Assembly: GCA_023384675.1 (NCBI GenBank)
Contig: JAHDVK010000012.1
Span: forward strand, 96,927 to 160,926
Source: Bryobacteraceae bacterium
GTDB lineage: Bacteria; Acidobacteriota; Terriglobia; Bryobacterales; Bryobacteraceae
Direction of reading: 5' to 3'
DNA length: 64,000 nt
The notes beneath the pieces were generated by a model that saw only the letters and a program-made list of their open reading frames with translations, did no database searches and had not been told where the DNA came from. Numbering within the stretch: the stretch's first letter is position 1; every line of letters begins with the position of its first letter. Positions 47,098 to 54,596 of this stretch are shown one piece after another. A program made the position numbers and the translations under genes.

Positions 47098-47278
47098 GTG
47101 GCTCTGCATTTGTACGTCCAACGTGGCTGTTTCAGCGGGAGCAAGGCTGAATTCCTCGCGGCAGCGCCTCGTGTACGCTGACGCTGTGCTGGGTGAGGTG
47201 TCCGACCAGTCCCGGTAAGACCTCACCTCTCGGCAGTCCACGCCGGACAAATCGTGCTCCCGCGTATAGAGTTAACAG

Positions 47279-47297
47279 CCGCCGCAATGCGCGGCGG
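47279..47297 (+). other. Hairpin in decayed leader copy
   Basis: A 7-bp stem CCGCCGC/GCGGCGG with a 5-nt loop. Its counterpart at 48401-48419 has different bases but the same pairing. Confidence 0.55.
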
Positions 47298-47371
47298 TGA
47301 ACCACCCCACCAGACGCCGGTTCGACCGCGCAGCGGAGATCGCCGTGGGCGGTCTTCCAAGGAAACCGCTG

Positions 47372-47518
47372 ATACGGGATCACGATGCCGCACTCGATCA
47401 GGCAATCCGCGAGGTCGCTACCTTCTTCGGACTACCATCTTCGACTATGCACTCGTCCATCTGCTGTTCCCCGAATCGGCCGGACTTTCCACTTGACCTC
47501 CTGGAAACCCGAATGAGG
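47372..47518 (+). pseudogene. Decayed copy of the 49-residue leader ORF
   Basis: It aligns with the small ORF at 48495. The ATG is replaced by ATA; RDHDAALDQAIREV matches PDHDAALDEAIRDA. A frameshift about 15 codons in then restores similarity in another frame (LVHLLFPES versus LARLIFPDP). The ribosome site has decayed from AAGGAG to AAGGAA. Confidence 0.6.
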
Positions 47519-47561
47519 CAACTTCCACGGTGAGGATGGCAGCCCTCCGGGCAGCCCGCCT

Positions 47562-48293
47562 TCAGCGCTCGTGGCCGGTCCTGCTCAGCATCTGCTTGAC
47601 TTTGGCGATCTCAAAAGGTGGATCTCTACGGTGAATCACCGCGTGGCAATTCGGACAGACAGGGCGCAGGTCCTTGATCGGATTCAAGACGTAGGTACCG
47701 CCCGCCCGTGCTATCGGCTTGATGTGGTGAACCTGAATGTAATCCGAGGCTTCCTCACCGTACGCTTCCCGGAAGTTGAAACCGCAGACGACGCAATTCC
47801 GGCCGTGATGCCGCAAGCAAGCTTCACGAGCTTCATGATTGCGTTCATATGCGTTTACGGTGACCTGGTGTACGGCTCCCTCCTGGTACCCAACCCCATT
47901 TTCGACTTCGTCTGCCGAGACCTGATCGGGGCGCCGGGTGAACTTGCCCTGTGACCCTTGTTCCAGCATCGCAGCCGCCGAGATTATCAGATCGGCGGCC
48001 CTCGGCAGGTCCTGCTCGCCCGCGATGTGAAACACCGAATGGAACCGCTCCGCCCATGCCCCCGTGGACGGGGTTGGCTTTAAGTCTTGCTCGGAGTCGG
48101 AATCCAGGGGTAGGAAGAGTCGAACACCTCCCTGCGACGGATTGAGTCGCGCGACTGCTCCCGAGGCCCCGGCCCTAAACGCAGCCCAGTATTTCGCTTC
48201 CGTGTAGTTCAGTTGTGGAATCCGTTCGCGGAGCCTCTGCAGCCACGTTCGCGTCGTGTGGCTCGCCCGAACGAGTTTGGATTCCGTTGCCAT
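47562..48293 (-). CDS. HNH endonuclease domain protein
   Basis: A 243-residue protein. The C-terminal HNH domain has CVVCGFNF, VHHIKPIARAGGTY, LRPVCPNCHAVIHRRDP, with two CxxC pairs binding structural zinc and the HH/N/H catalytic set. The N-terminal 120 residues (TEAKYWAAFRAGASGAVARL) match no domain I know, but the layout resembles modification-dependent restriction enzymes. It lies between two diverged copies of one leader sequence, which suggests it arrived by insertion or duplication. Confidence 0.8.
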   Translation of the reverse strand: MATESKLVRASHTTRTWLQRLRERIPQLNYTEAKYWAAFRAGASGAVARLNPSQGGVRLFLPLDSDSEQDLKPTPSTGAWAERFHSVFHIAGEQDLPRAADLIISAAAMLEQGSQGKFTRRPDQVSADEVENGVGYQEGAVHQVTVNAYERNHEAREACLRHHGRNCVVCGFNFREAYGEEASDYIQVHHIKPIARAGGTYVLNPIKDLRPVCPNCHAVIHRRDPPFEIAKVKQMLSRTGHER

Positions 48294-48362
48294 CGGTCAC
48301 TGGAAGAATCGCTAGCGATTGTATCGGATCGACCATGGTCCGCGAAAATTGGGCAGCCAGGC

Positions 48363-48392
48363 TGGACACTTTCCACAATCTCCGCGTATATA
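48363..48392 (+). promoter_or_regulatory. Promoter of the DUF2924-recombinase cassette
   Basis: TGGACA (48363-48368) and TATATA (48387-48392) with an 18-nt spacer. Transcription would begin near 48399, right before a hairpin and about 95 nt ahead of the leader ORF. Confidence 0.6.
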
Positions 48393-48400
48393 GTTAACGA

Positions 48401-48419
48401 ACGCGGCAAAACGCCGCGT
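48401..48419 (+). other. 5'-leader hairpin with compensatory change
   Basis: A stem ACGCGGC/GCCGCGT with loop AAAAC. It is at the start of the predicted transcript. Compared with 47279-47297, two base pairs differ on both sides, and pairing is kept. Confidence 0.6.
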
Positions 48420-48494
48420 CGATCACATCCACCAGACGCCGGCTCGACCGCGCAGCGGAGATCGTCGTGGGTGGTTTCCCGAAGGAGACCCCTC

Positions 48495-48644
48495 ATGCCC
48501 GATCACGATGCTGCGCTTGACGAGGCCATCCGCGATGCCGGCGCCATCCTCGGCGAAGTCCTCGCCCGGCTCATCTTCCCCGATCCACCCACCTTCTCGG
48601 TTGACTCTCCAGAGACAGAGAGCCCTCATGTCACTACCGGTTAA
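48495..48644 (+). CDS. Small leader ORF (49 residues)
   Basis: A 49-residue protein beginning MPDHDAALDEAIRDAGAILG, acidic and helix-prone, then Pro-rich. AAGGAG lies 7 nt before the ATG. It runs into the DUF2924 gene, overlapping its start by 17 nt, so coupling is likely. A decayed relative lies at 47372. The function is unknown; it is possibly a short accessory protein of the cassette. Confidence 0.55.
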   Translation: MPDHDAALDEAIRDAGAILGEVLARLIFPDPPTFSVDSPETESPHVTTG

Positions 48645-49164
48645 CACCATGAAGACAGAGACCAAAATCCGAAAAGAGATCGAGGCCCTGCGCCACCTGA
48701 CCACCGCCCAGCTGAAGCAGAAGTACTGCGAGGTCTTCGGCGAGGAATCGCGATCCAACCACAAGCAGTTCCTATTCCGCCGCATCGCCTGGCGCATCCA
48801 GGCCAACGCGTGGGGCGGGCTCTCCGAACGAGCGAAACGCCGCGCACTGGAGATCGCGAAAGATGCGGACCTCCGGATCCGCGCCCCGAAGAACTTCCTG
48901 CTTGACACCGCTGACGTGGCGCGCACGGCGGAGGCGCGCGTCGCTCCCGGCGCGGATCCGCGGCTCCCGCGACCGGGGACCGATCTGGTCCGGCGATACC
49001 GTGGCAAGGACATCGTCGTGCAGGTTCGGCCGGACGGCAACTTCGAATGCGATGGCCGGATCTACACCTCGCTCAGCAAGGCCGTCACAGCGGCCACCGG
49101 GACCCGCTGGAACGGGTTCACCTTCTTCTCGCTTGGCCAGCGCCCGGGGGTGAAGCATGGGTAG
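48628..49164 (+). CDS. DUF2924 domain protein
   Basis: A 178-residue protein with the DUF2924 pattern: MKTETKIRKEIEALRHLTTAQLKQKYCEVFGEE, FLFRRIAWRIQANAWGGL, and a C-terminal RVRYRGKDIVVQV-like and FECDGRIYTSLSKAVTAATG...RWNGFTFF segment. DUF2924 is typically encoded directly before a serine recombinase, as here (8-nt overlap with the recombinase). It may bind DNA or assist recombination. An ATG at 48649 is the alternative start. Confidence 0.85.
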   Translation: MSLPVNTMKTETKIRKEIEALRHLTTAQLKQKYCEVFGEESRSNHKQFLFRRIAWRIQANAWGGLSERAKRRALEIAKDADLRIRAPKNFLLDTADVARTAEARVAPGADPRLPRPGTDLVRRYRGKDIVVQVRPDGNFECDGRIYTSLSKAVTAATGTRWNGFTFFSLGQRPGVKHG

Positions 49165-50686
49165 TGCTGGCAAGGAGAAGGCACCGAAGGTCGTGCGGTG
49201 TGCCATTTACACGCGCAAGTCCACCGACGAAGGGTTGAATCAGGATTTCAATTCGCTCGATGCGCAGCGGGAGTCCGGAGAGGCCTACATCCGCAGCCAG
49301 GCCGGCGAAGGGTGGACCCTGCTGCCGGAACTGTACGACGACGGCGGCTACACCGGCGCCAACATGGAGCGCCCCGCACTGAAGCGCCTGTTGGACGAAG
49401 TGCGCGCCGGCGGCGTGGATTGCGTCGTGGTCTATAAGGTCGACCGGCTGACGCGATCCCTGCTCGATTTCTCGCGCATCGTCGAGGTGCTCGACAAGCA
49501 CGGTGTCAGCTTCGTGGCGGTCACGCAGCAGTTCAACACGACGAGTTCGCTGGGGCGATTGACGCTCAACATCCTCCTTTCGTTCGCTCAATTCGAACGG
49601 GAGATTATCTCGGAACGAACGCGAGACAAACAGGTCATGGCCCGCAGGCGCGGCAAGTGGACGGGCGGGCACGTCCCGCTGGGCTACGATCTGGCGAACA
49701 AGGCGCTGATCGTCAACGACACGGAGGCCACGCGGGTGCGACAGATCTTCGAGTGGTATATCGAGGGCCACACAGCCACTGGGATCATCGCGAAATGCGC
49801 GGACCTGGGCTGGGCCAGCAAGCAGTGGGTGACCCAGGAGGGCCGGACTTTCGGGGGACACCCGATGCGGAAGTGCCACCTGTACCAGATGCTGGCCAAT
49901 CCGTTGTACGCCGGCCGCATCCGGGCCGCTGGGGAACTGGTCACCGCGGGCCACGAGGCGATTATCGACGAGCGGACATTCGACCTGGTCCAGGCGAAGC
50001 TGAAGGCAAACACCCGCAGTTCGGGCGCTCCGCGCACCCACAAGGCGGCGTCGCTGCTGCGCGGGATTCTTTACTGCGCGGGCTGTGGGTCGGCAATGAC
50101 CCCGAGTTACGCCTGTAAGCAGAACCGGCGGTATCGCTACTACCTCTGTCCCCGTTCGTCGAAGCGGAACGGCGGGACCTGCGCCACGAAGGCGGTTCCG
50201 GCCCAGTCGGTCGAGGAAGCCGTGATCGCAAGCCTGGGGAGGTTTGCACTGGCGCCTGCGGTCGTCCAGGAGACTGCGAGGACGGCGCGACGGCGCGTGG
50301 CCGGCGAGTTGGACAGGCTCCGCGAGGAGCTGAAGGCGGTCAACGTCCGCGCCCGCAACGCAAAGTCGCAGTTGGCCCGCATGCGGACACCGGACCTCGT
50401 GCACCAGACTGAACTCCGGGAAAAGATCGCCACCGGCGAAGCCGCCGCCGAGGAGCTACGCGCCGCGATCGCACGCGGAGAAGGGATCCACCTGGATGAA
50501 GGCGCTGCCCGCGAGCGGCTGGGCAACTTCGCCCAGATCTGGCAAGCGATGAACGGTGAGCAGCAGGCGGCTCTGCTGCGCCGGTTGGTCGAAGGTGTTG
50601 GGTACGATCCCCGGGGCGACAAGGTCAAAATCACGTACAACTCAGCCGGGATCAAGGAGTTCTGCACGAAGGGAGGATCGAGATGA
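49157..50686 (+). CDS. Large serine recombinase
   Basis: A 509-residue site-specific recombinase. The resolvase domain has the catalytic Ser in IYTRKSTDEG, with the YDDGGYTGANMERPAL and VVVYKVDRLTRS blocks. A Recombinase domain follows (GHVPLGYDLANKALIVNDTE). The zinc ribbon is CAGCGSAM, and its second CxxC-type pair is completed later by YYLCPRSSKRNGGTC. A coiled coil occupies about 375-450. It could integrate or excise DNA in this island. DUF2924 is upstream and an HTH gene downstream, with overlapping ends. Confidence 0.93.
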   Translation: MGSAGKEKAPKVVRCAIYTRKSTDEGLNQDFNSLDAQRESGEAYIRSQAGEGWTLLPELYDDGGYTGANMERPALKRLLDEVRAGGVDCVVVYKVDRLTRSLLDFSRIVEVLDKHGVSFVAVTQQFNTTSSLGRLTLNILLSFAQFEREIISERTRDKQVMARRRGKWTGGHVPLGYDLANKALIVNDTEATRVRQIFEWYIEGHTATGIIAKCADLGWASKQWVTQEGRTFGGHPMRKCHLYQMLANPLYAGRIRAAGELVTAGHEAIIDERTFDLVQAKLKANTRSSGAPRTHKAASLLRGILYCAGCGSAMTPSYACKQNRRYRYYLCPRSSKRNGGTCATKAVPAQSVEEAVIASLGRFALAPAVVQETARTARRRVAGELDRLREELKAVNVRARNAKSQLARMRTPDLVHQTELREKIATGEAAAEELRAAIARGEGIHLDEGAARERLGNFAQIWQAMNGEQQAALLRRLVEGVGYDPRGDKVKITYNSAGIKEFCTKGGSR

Positions 50687-51072
50687 CCGAGACCTGCGAA
50701 GAAGTGGTGGTCCTGAAGCGCGGCCCGCGCGGCAGGCGCGCCAAACCGAAGCCCGCCGCGGAGGAGGTGCCACCGCCGCGCATCCCGCGGATCACGCGGT
50801 TGATGGCCTTGGCCATCAAGTTTCAGGACATGGTCGATAGAGGTGATGTGCGGGACTACGCGGATATCGCTCGATTAGGGCTGGTGACGAGAGCGCGGTT
50901 GACGCAGATCATGAACCTGACACTGCTGGCGCCGGAGATTCAGGAATCGATCCTATTCCGTGAGCCAATTGAAGTCTCCGAAAGGCACGTCCGGCGCATG
51001 ACCTCAGAGGTCTGTTGGCAAGCCCAACGCCAGCGATGGAATGATACGAACTTCGCCCGATCGAGCATTTGA
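50683..51072 (+). CDS. HTH protein of the recombinase cassette
   Basis: A 129-residue basic protein. A probable helix-turn-helix lies at DYADIARLGLVTRARLTQIM (residues about 58-77), followed by LTLLAPEIQESILF. It may be a recombination-directionality or regulatory factor. GGGAGGATCG precedes the ATG, which overlaps the recombinase stop (ATGA). Confidence 0.7.
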   Translation: MTETCEEVVVLKRGPRGRRAKPKPAAEEVPPPRIPRITRLMALAIKFQDMVDRGDVRDYADIARLGLVTRARLTQIMNLTLLAPEIQESILFREPIEVSERHVRRMTSEVCWQAQRQRWNDTNFARSSI

Positions 51073-51122
51073 GCACATCTGAAGGCGCAGATACTCGTTA
51101 ACCAGCCAGTCACCGAGGTCAA

Positions 51123-51530
51123 TCAGCTTGCCTCCGAGATACGCCGGAAGACAAACCGGCTAGGAGTCGTTCCCACGCCGGTCTCATGTTCTTCGATGAC
51201 GATCCTGCCCTCGTAGACAAAAGGTGAATGGTGTCGCTTGCGGTAGAACAAGTGGACTTCGTCACCGTTCGAGCTTGAGTTGATCAAGCGGTCGTCATTG
51301 GAGCGCCCGTCCTCTCCCTCCATCCGGAGCACTTCGCCATCGAAGATGTCACGGTATTGCGGAACGTCTTTCTGCTTCTCTTTCGTAATGAACAAGATGA
51401 TCACATTTTCATTCGCGGGCGTGACCACGCCCCTCGCCAGAGCCGCCCACCCTTTATACCCCCAAAGGCTTGCGAGGAACGGGCGGTCGTAACTACCACC
51501 CACCCTTAGGGACTCAAACGAAACAGGCAT
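51123..51530 (-). CDS. Small DUF3427-like (PUA/SRA-type?) protein
   Basis: A 135-residue protein. Features are YDRPFLASLWGYKGWAALARGV near the start, VIILFITK, and a C-terminal VHLFYRKRHHSPFVYEGRI segment. These resemble the DUF3427 domain fused to many restriction-associated helicases. Here it stands alone. A role in sensing modified DNA is possible but unproven. The ATG at 51530 is preferred over a TTG. Confidence 0.5.
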   Translation of the reverse strand: MPVSFESLRVGGSYDRPFLASLWGYKGWAALARGVVTPANENVIILFITKEKQKDVPQYRDIFDGEVLRMEGEDGRSNDDRLINSSSNGDEVHLFYRKRHHSPFVYEGRIVIEEHETGVGTTPSRFVFRRISEAS

Positions 51531-51655
51531 CCCGTTCAATTTATCTCAATGTGCGGGGTACTTGCGAGGTCATGGAGCATCGGAGCATCGGCAATCTCAG
51601 TGCCTCAAACGCCAGGCAGACGTGTCTGTGTCAAGATTAAGATCAGGAGGATCGC

Positions 51656-52099
51656 GTGGCATCGAAGAATCACAGGCCGACGGCGTCGACGGCATTCTTG
51701 GTCAACCACCTTGCGGAGCAACTGGAGCAGTACCATCGCGACCTTCCGGAGCTGGCGCTACGGGAACGCGTTCTGCGGCTCATCGACCTCCAGAGCTCTT
51801 TCCGAAAGCTGGGGAAGGCCGTTGTAGCGGAAGCTGGCTTCACCGCCGGAAGCGCCCGCGATCGAATCCGTCAGTACTTGATGGTGCATTCCGGAGAAGT
51901 GATCGATGGCACAGAACTCGCCGTCATCGCCGGCATCTCAGAATACGCCAGGAGGGTCCGGGAGCTTCGAGATGAGGGACTCGGAGTAATCGCAGGACCC
52001 GCAGTCGATCCCTCAACAGGTCTAGCACTTCGACCAGACCAGTATCTCCTCCCCAAACGACCTCCACAACCGAAGCGCTTCGTCGGTTCAACGACCTGA
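51656..52099 (+). CDS. HTH protein related to N-terminal parts of HNH nucleases
   Basis: A 147-residue protein starting GTG, 5 nt after AGGAGG. It contains LRLIDLQSSFRKLGKAVVAEAGFTAGSARDRI and the winged-helix segment GEVIDGTELAVIAGISEYARRVRELRDEGL. That type is seen ahead of HNH restriction nucleases. No nuclease domain follows, so it is stand-alone or truncated. It may regulate the adjacent genes. Its end overlaps the next operon's last gene by 12 nt. Confidence 0.6.
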   Translation: MASKNHRPTASTAFLVNHLAEQLEQYHRDLPELALRERVLRLIDLQSSFRKLGKAVVAEAGFTAGSARDRIRQYLMVHSGEVIDGTELAVIAGISEYARRVRELRDEGLGVIAGPAVDPSTGLALRPDQYLLPKRPPQPKRFVGSTT

Positions 52100-52945
52100 C
52101 AGGAGAAATCCCGACGCTATCGGTGTCCAGGAGTGCGACTCCCAGGTCAAACGAAAGGCCTGGGTTGACACCGGCTCAAGAAAGGCGCACCTGCACCGCC
52201 GGAATGGCTGCTTGTGCGAGAGGTCTTCGACCACCTTCACGAGAAGGGAGTGTTGAACTGCGTCATAAGTCAAGATATGTCCAATCTTCAAGGCACAAAG
52301 TGCCGAGGCATACCATAAACAACAAGTAGAACTCCCACGGTCGAACTCGTCGCAAAGCTCCGCTGAGTCTCGCCAGAGGGCGAGCGACAGATCCCGTATC
52401 ACCTTGTAAAGCTGAAGACCTTTCAACTTTCGAAGCCCGTCAAGAGCAACCACGCAAAACACATCGCCTGAGATCTTCTGAAAACGGCAGAAGTCTGTGT
52501 TGGAGATACTCTCCCAATCTAGGACGTCGCGACTCCTACAGCGAAGTGCCACGGCGTTGTCCAAAACGAACGCGGCTGATTCCCTAAGCGCGGCTGCAAA
52601 TGAGTCTCCACAAGCCGCTTCATCGATCAACGAAGGGTAGGCCAAGGCGTTTTCGAACCACAAGTCCCCGACGTGAGAATCCTCGACAATTGCTGTCGCC
52701 ACCTTCACGGTGCCGTCCTTCAAAAGAAGCCGCGTTTCAAGGTCGAAGATGCCAAACGAAGCATCGGTGCCAACCATGGCCCTCTTCGAGGATTGATGCA
52801 GGCACCCCAGAGTGGCCTCTTTGAGCACTAGGTGGCCATGGCGATCGCTCCCGAAAAGGGAAATCGTGCCTTCGGTCGCACCTGCCGGGGTCCAACCGTG
52901 ATTCGTCAGAAGACTCGTTTCACTTGCGAGGATTGCGGATGGCAT
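52088..52945 (-). CDS. Unrecognised protein, last gene of the Dcm-HerA operon
   Basis: A 285-residue protein with a beta-rich N-terminal half (GTISLFGSDRHGHLVLKEAT, LLLKDGTVKVATAIVED). A helical part (SFAAALRESAAFVLDNAVAL, VIRDLSLALWRDSAELCDEF) contains nine or more Cys. No motif is known to me. Its start overlaps the preceding gene by 26 nt, so it is coupled to the system. GC content is lower than the core genome. Confidence 0.6.
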   Translation of the reverse strand: MPSAILASETSLLTNHGWTPAGATEGTISLFGSDRHGHLVLKEATLGCLHQSSKRAMVGTDASFGIFDLETRLLLKDGTVKVATAIVEDSHVGDLWFENALAYPSLIDEAACGDSFAAALRESAAFVLDNAVALRCRSRDVLDWESISNTDFCRFQKISGDVFCVVALDGLRKLKGLQLYKVIRDLSLALWRDSAELCDEFDRGSSTCCLWYASALCALKIGHILTYDAVQHSLLVKVVEDLSHKQPFRRCRCAFLEPVSTQAFRLTWESHSWTPIASGFLLSGR

Positions 52946-53528
52946 TTTCTATTGATGGGAGGGGGGAAGCGAACAAGTCATCATCGACGAACACGGCGCG
53001 CCCTTTGTACGCCAAATGAGAGAGTAGCTGCTTGGCGATAAGTTTAGTGCCCCAGCCGCGTACTGGGAAGCATGCCAGTTGGGCGGCTTCAACACTGATG
53101 GCAGACTTCTCAGAGATCAGCGCATCCAACAACCCCAGCTTCTCATTCAAGACCGGAAGATTCATGCAGTGGGAGTACATTCTAAGCATGTTGCCGTTCA
53201 CAGTGAGACACGGCAGCACCGTGCTGACACCGAACCGTAAACTGCGACCGATTATCGCGCCGAGAACTCGGTCGCCGACTTCTTCTCCGATCCTTTCTCT
53301 TGCGAGCTTTTCAAGTTGATTTCGCGTTAAGAGCAAATGCTCTCTGAGGCGCTCTTCGATTGTCTTCTGGATCCGGTCTACCGCTCCATTGAGCCAGGCG
53401 GCATCCGGAGCATACAATGTGATTCCGCCCAGCGTCACTGTGAAATATGGCACTCCGGGATCAGGTTGCCTGGTCGTGATGTCCGCCAGGCACAAATGAT
53501 GGGGTCTACGATTCGCGCTCTGGGGCAT
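52920..53528 (-). CDS. Unrecognised protein, eighth gene of the operon
   Basis: A 202-residue protein. A beta-strand block (VPYFTVTLGGITLYAPDAA) leads to helices with basic residues (RIQKTIEERLREHLLLTRNQ) and a C-terminal FVDDDLFASPLPSIENAI. I do not recognise the fold. The ATG at 53528 overlaps the upstream ATPase stop by 23 nt. Close packing suggests a complex partner of that ATPase. Confidence 0.6.
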   Translation of the reverse strand: MPQSANRRPHHLCLADITTRQPDPGVPYFTVTLGGITLYAPDAAWLNGAVDRIQKTIEERLREHLLLTRNQLEKLARERIGEEVGDRVLGAIIGRSLRFGVSTVLPCLTVNGNMLRMYSHCMNLPVLNEKLGLLDALISEKSAISVEAAQLACFPVRGWGTKLIAKQLLSHLAYKGRAVFVDDDLFASPLPSIENAIRNPRK

Positions 53529-54591
53529 AAGCGGCTCGCAACAAGTCGGTAGCTTCGTCGGCGTCAATACCTTTGGCGAGATCCTCGGCTTGGCCATAGA
53601 CAAATGCAAACGCCTGGAGGACTTCCCGGGGACTTAGCACCACTCCGGCGTCGTTGTGAATGAAGCGGAGGATGGCATCAATAGCTCTAGGCTCAAACGG
53701 TGCCGTCAGGGGACCGGCGTAGTCTGGCGCACGGAAAAACGCAAAACGCCCGGTCAGAAACTCCTTCGCTTCGGCTTCATCCATCTCCGGAAGTGAAATG
53801 CTCGGCTTCTTTCCAAGCAGCGTTCTAAGCTCGGGCGGCACAAATTCGAGAGCGCTTTGCTCCAGCATGGACTGGATCGACAGAAGCATCGAAAAGTGAC
53901 TTGGGGTGCGGCTGAAGACCGAACGGACGCATGAAAGAATCTTGTTTCTCGCTGGCGGCTTGAGTACACCGATCCTCTGAAACTCATCGACAAGAATCAC
54001 CAAACGAACTCGATTTAGAGAGAAGGCGTGAGCGATGCTGCATAGTATGTCAGTGGCCGTGAGATCTTCCTCTATTCTCTGACTGATGCCGCTGCAGTGC
54101 CGCAGATCCCTCAACAGGGGACGTCCTCCTGCGAGCCAGTCTGCTACAAGCTCTTTCTCATTCGCGCTGCCATGGTGCAGTACGTTGGCGGCCCGAGAAA
54201 CTGAGTCGATTATCTTTCCACGAGGGCAGTTCCCAATTAACGTTGCCACACGACTGAGGGGCAAGGCCGCGATGACTCGCCGATAAAGGTCCAAGAAATT
54301 GCGAATCTGTTCGGGCATTTCAACAAACACGCAGACGGTTCGCGAATCCGACGGTGATTCGTCCTGGAGCAGATACGCCAAATGCAATAGAGTATGTGTC
54401 TTTCCAGCGCCAAGGTTGGCCCACATCACATCCAAGGTCGAATCCGCCATCCTGTCCAAAGACCGCTTCAGGCGAAGCAGGCTTTCATGGACCTTGGCGC
54501 GCCCCGACCAACAGCGGGCGGAACGCTCATCCGCCACATTCGAAAAGGGCGAGTCGAGAAAGAAGCCGTCGGATGATGGTTGCTCAATCAT
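53506..54591 (-). CDS. P-loop ATPase with GKTH Walker A, second copy
   Basis: A 361-residue AAA+/STAND-like ATPase. Walker A is WANLGAGKTHTLLHL (residues about 57-71), Walker B is VILVDEFQRIG, and a SPREVLQAF helix lies near the end. The GxGKTH form is shared with Cdc6/Orc-like and BREX BrxD-like proteins. It is distinct from the upstream ATPase at 57343. Coupling to its neighbours suggests a DNA-loading or sensing role; this is inference. Confidence 0.75.
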   Translation of the reverse strand: MIEQPSSDGFFLDSPFSNVADERSARCWSGRAKVHESLLRLKRSLDRMADSTLDVMWANLGAGKTHTLLHLAYLLQDESPSDSRTVCVFVEMPEQIRNFLDLYRRVIAALPLSRVATLIGNCPRGKIIDSVSRAANVLHHGSANEKELVADWLAGGRPLLRDLRHCSGISQRIEEDLTATDILCSIAHAFSLNRVRLVILVDEFQRIGVLKPPARNKILSCVRSVFSRTPSHFSMLLSIQSMLEQSALEFVPPELRTLLGKKPSISLPEMDEAEAKEFLTGRFAFFRAPDYAGPLTAPFEPRAIDAILRFIHNDAGVVLSPREVLQAFAFVYGQAEDLAKGIDADEATDLLRAAYAPERES

Positions 54592-54596
54592 CTTTA

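Larger units (their letters stand above)
47031..47561. other. Gap holding a decayed copy of the leader seen at 48382-48660
   Basis: No intact gene. The stretch 47260-47530 aligns with 48382-48650: promoter-like GCGTATA, GTTAAC, a hairpin, CCAGACGCCGG-TTCGACCGCGCAG-CGGAGATC, and a small ORF. The copy here has lost its start codon and reading frame. Confidence 0.6.

Noticed and set aside
49118..50404. A 428-codon open frame antisense to the serine recombinase
   Set aside because: It is a GC-rich shadow frame; the recombinase frame has clear catalytic motifs.
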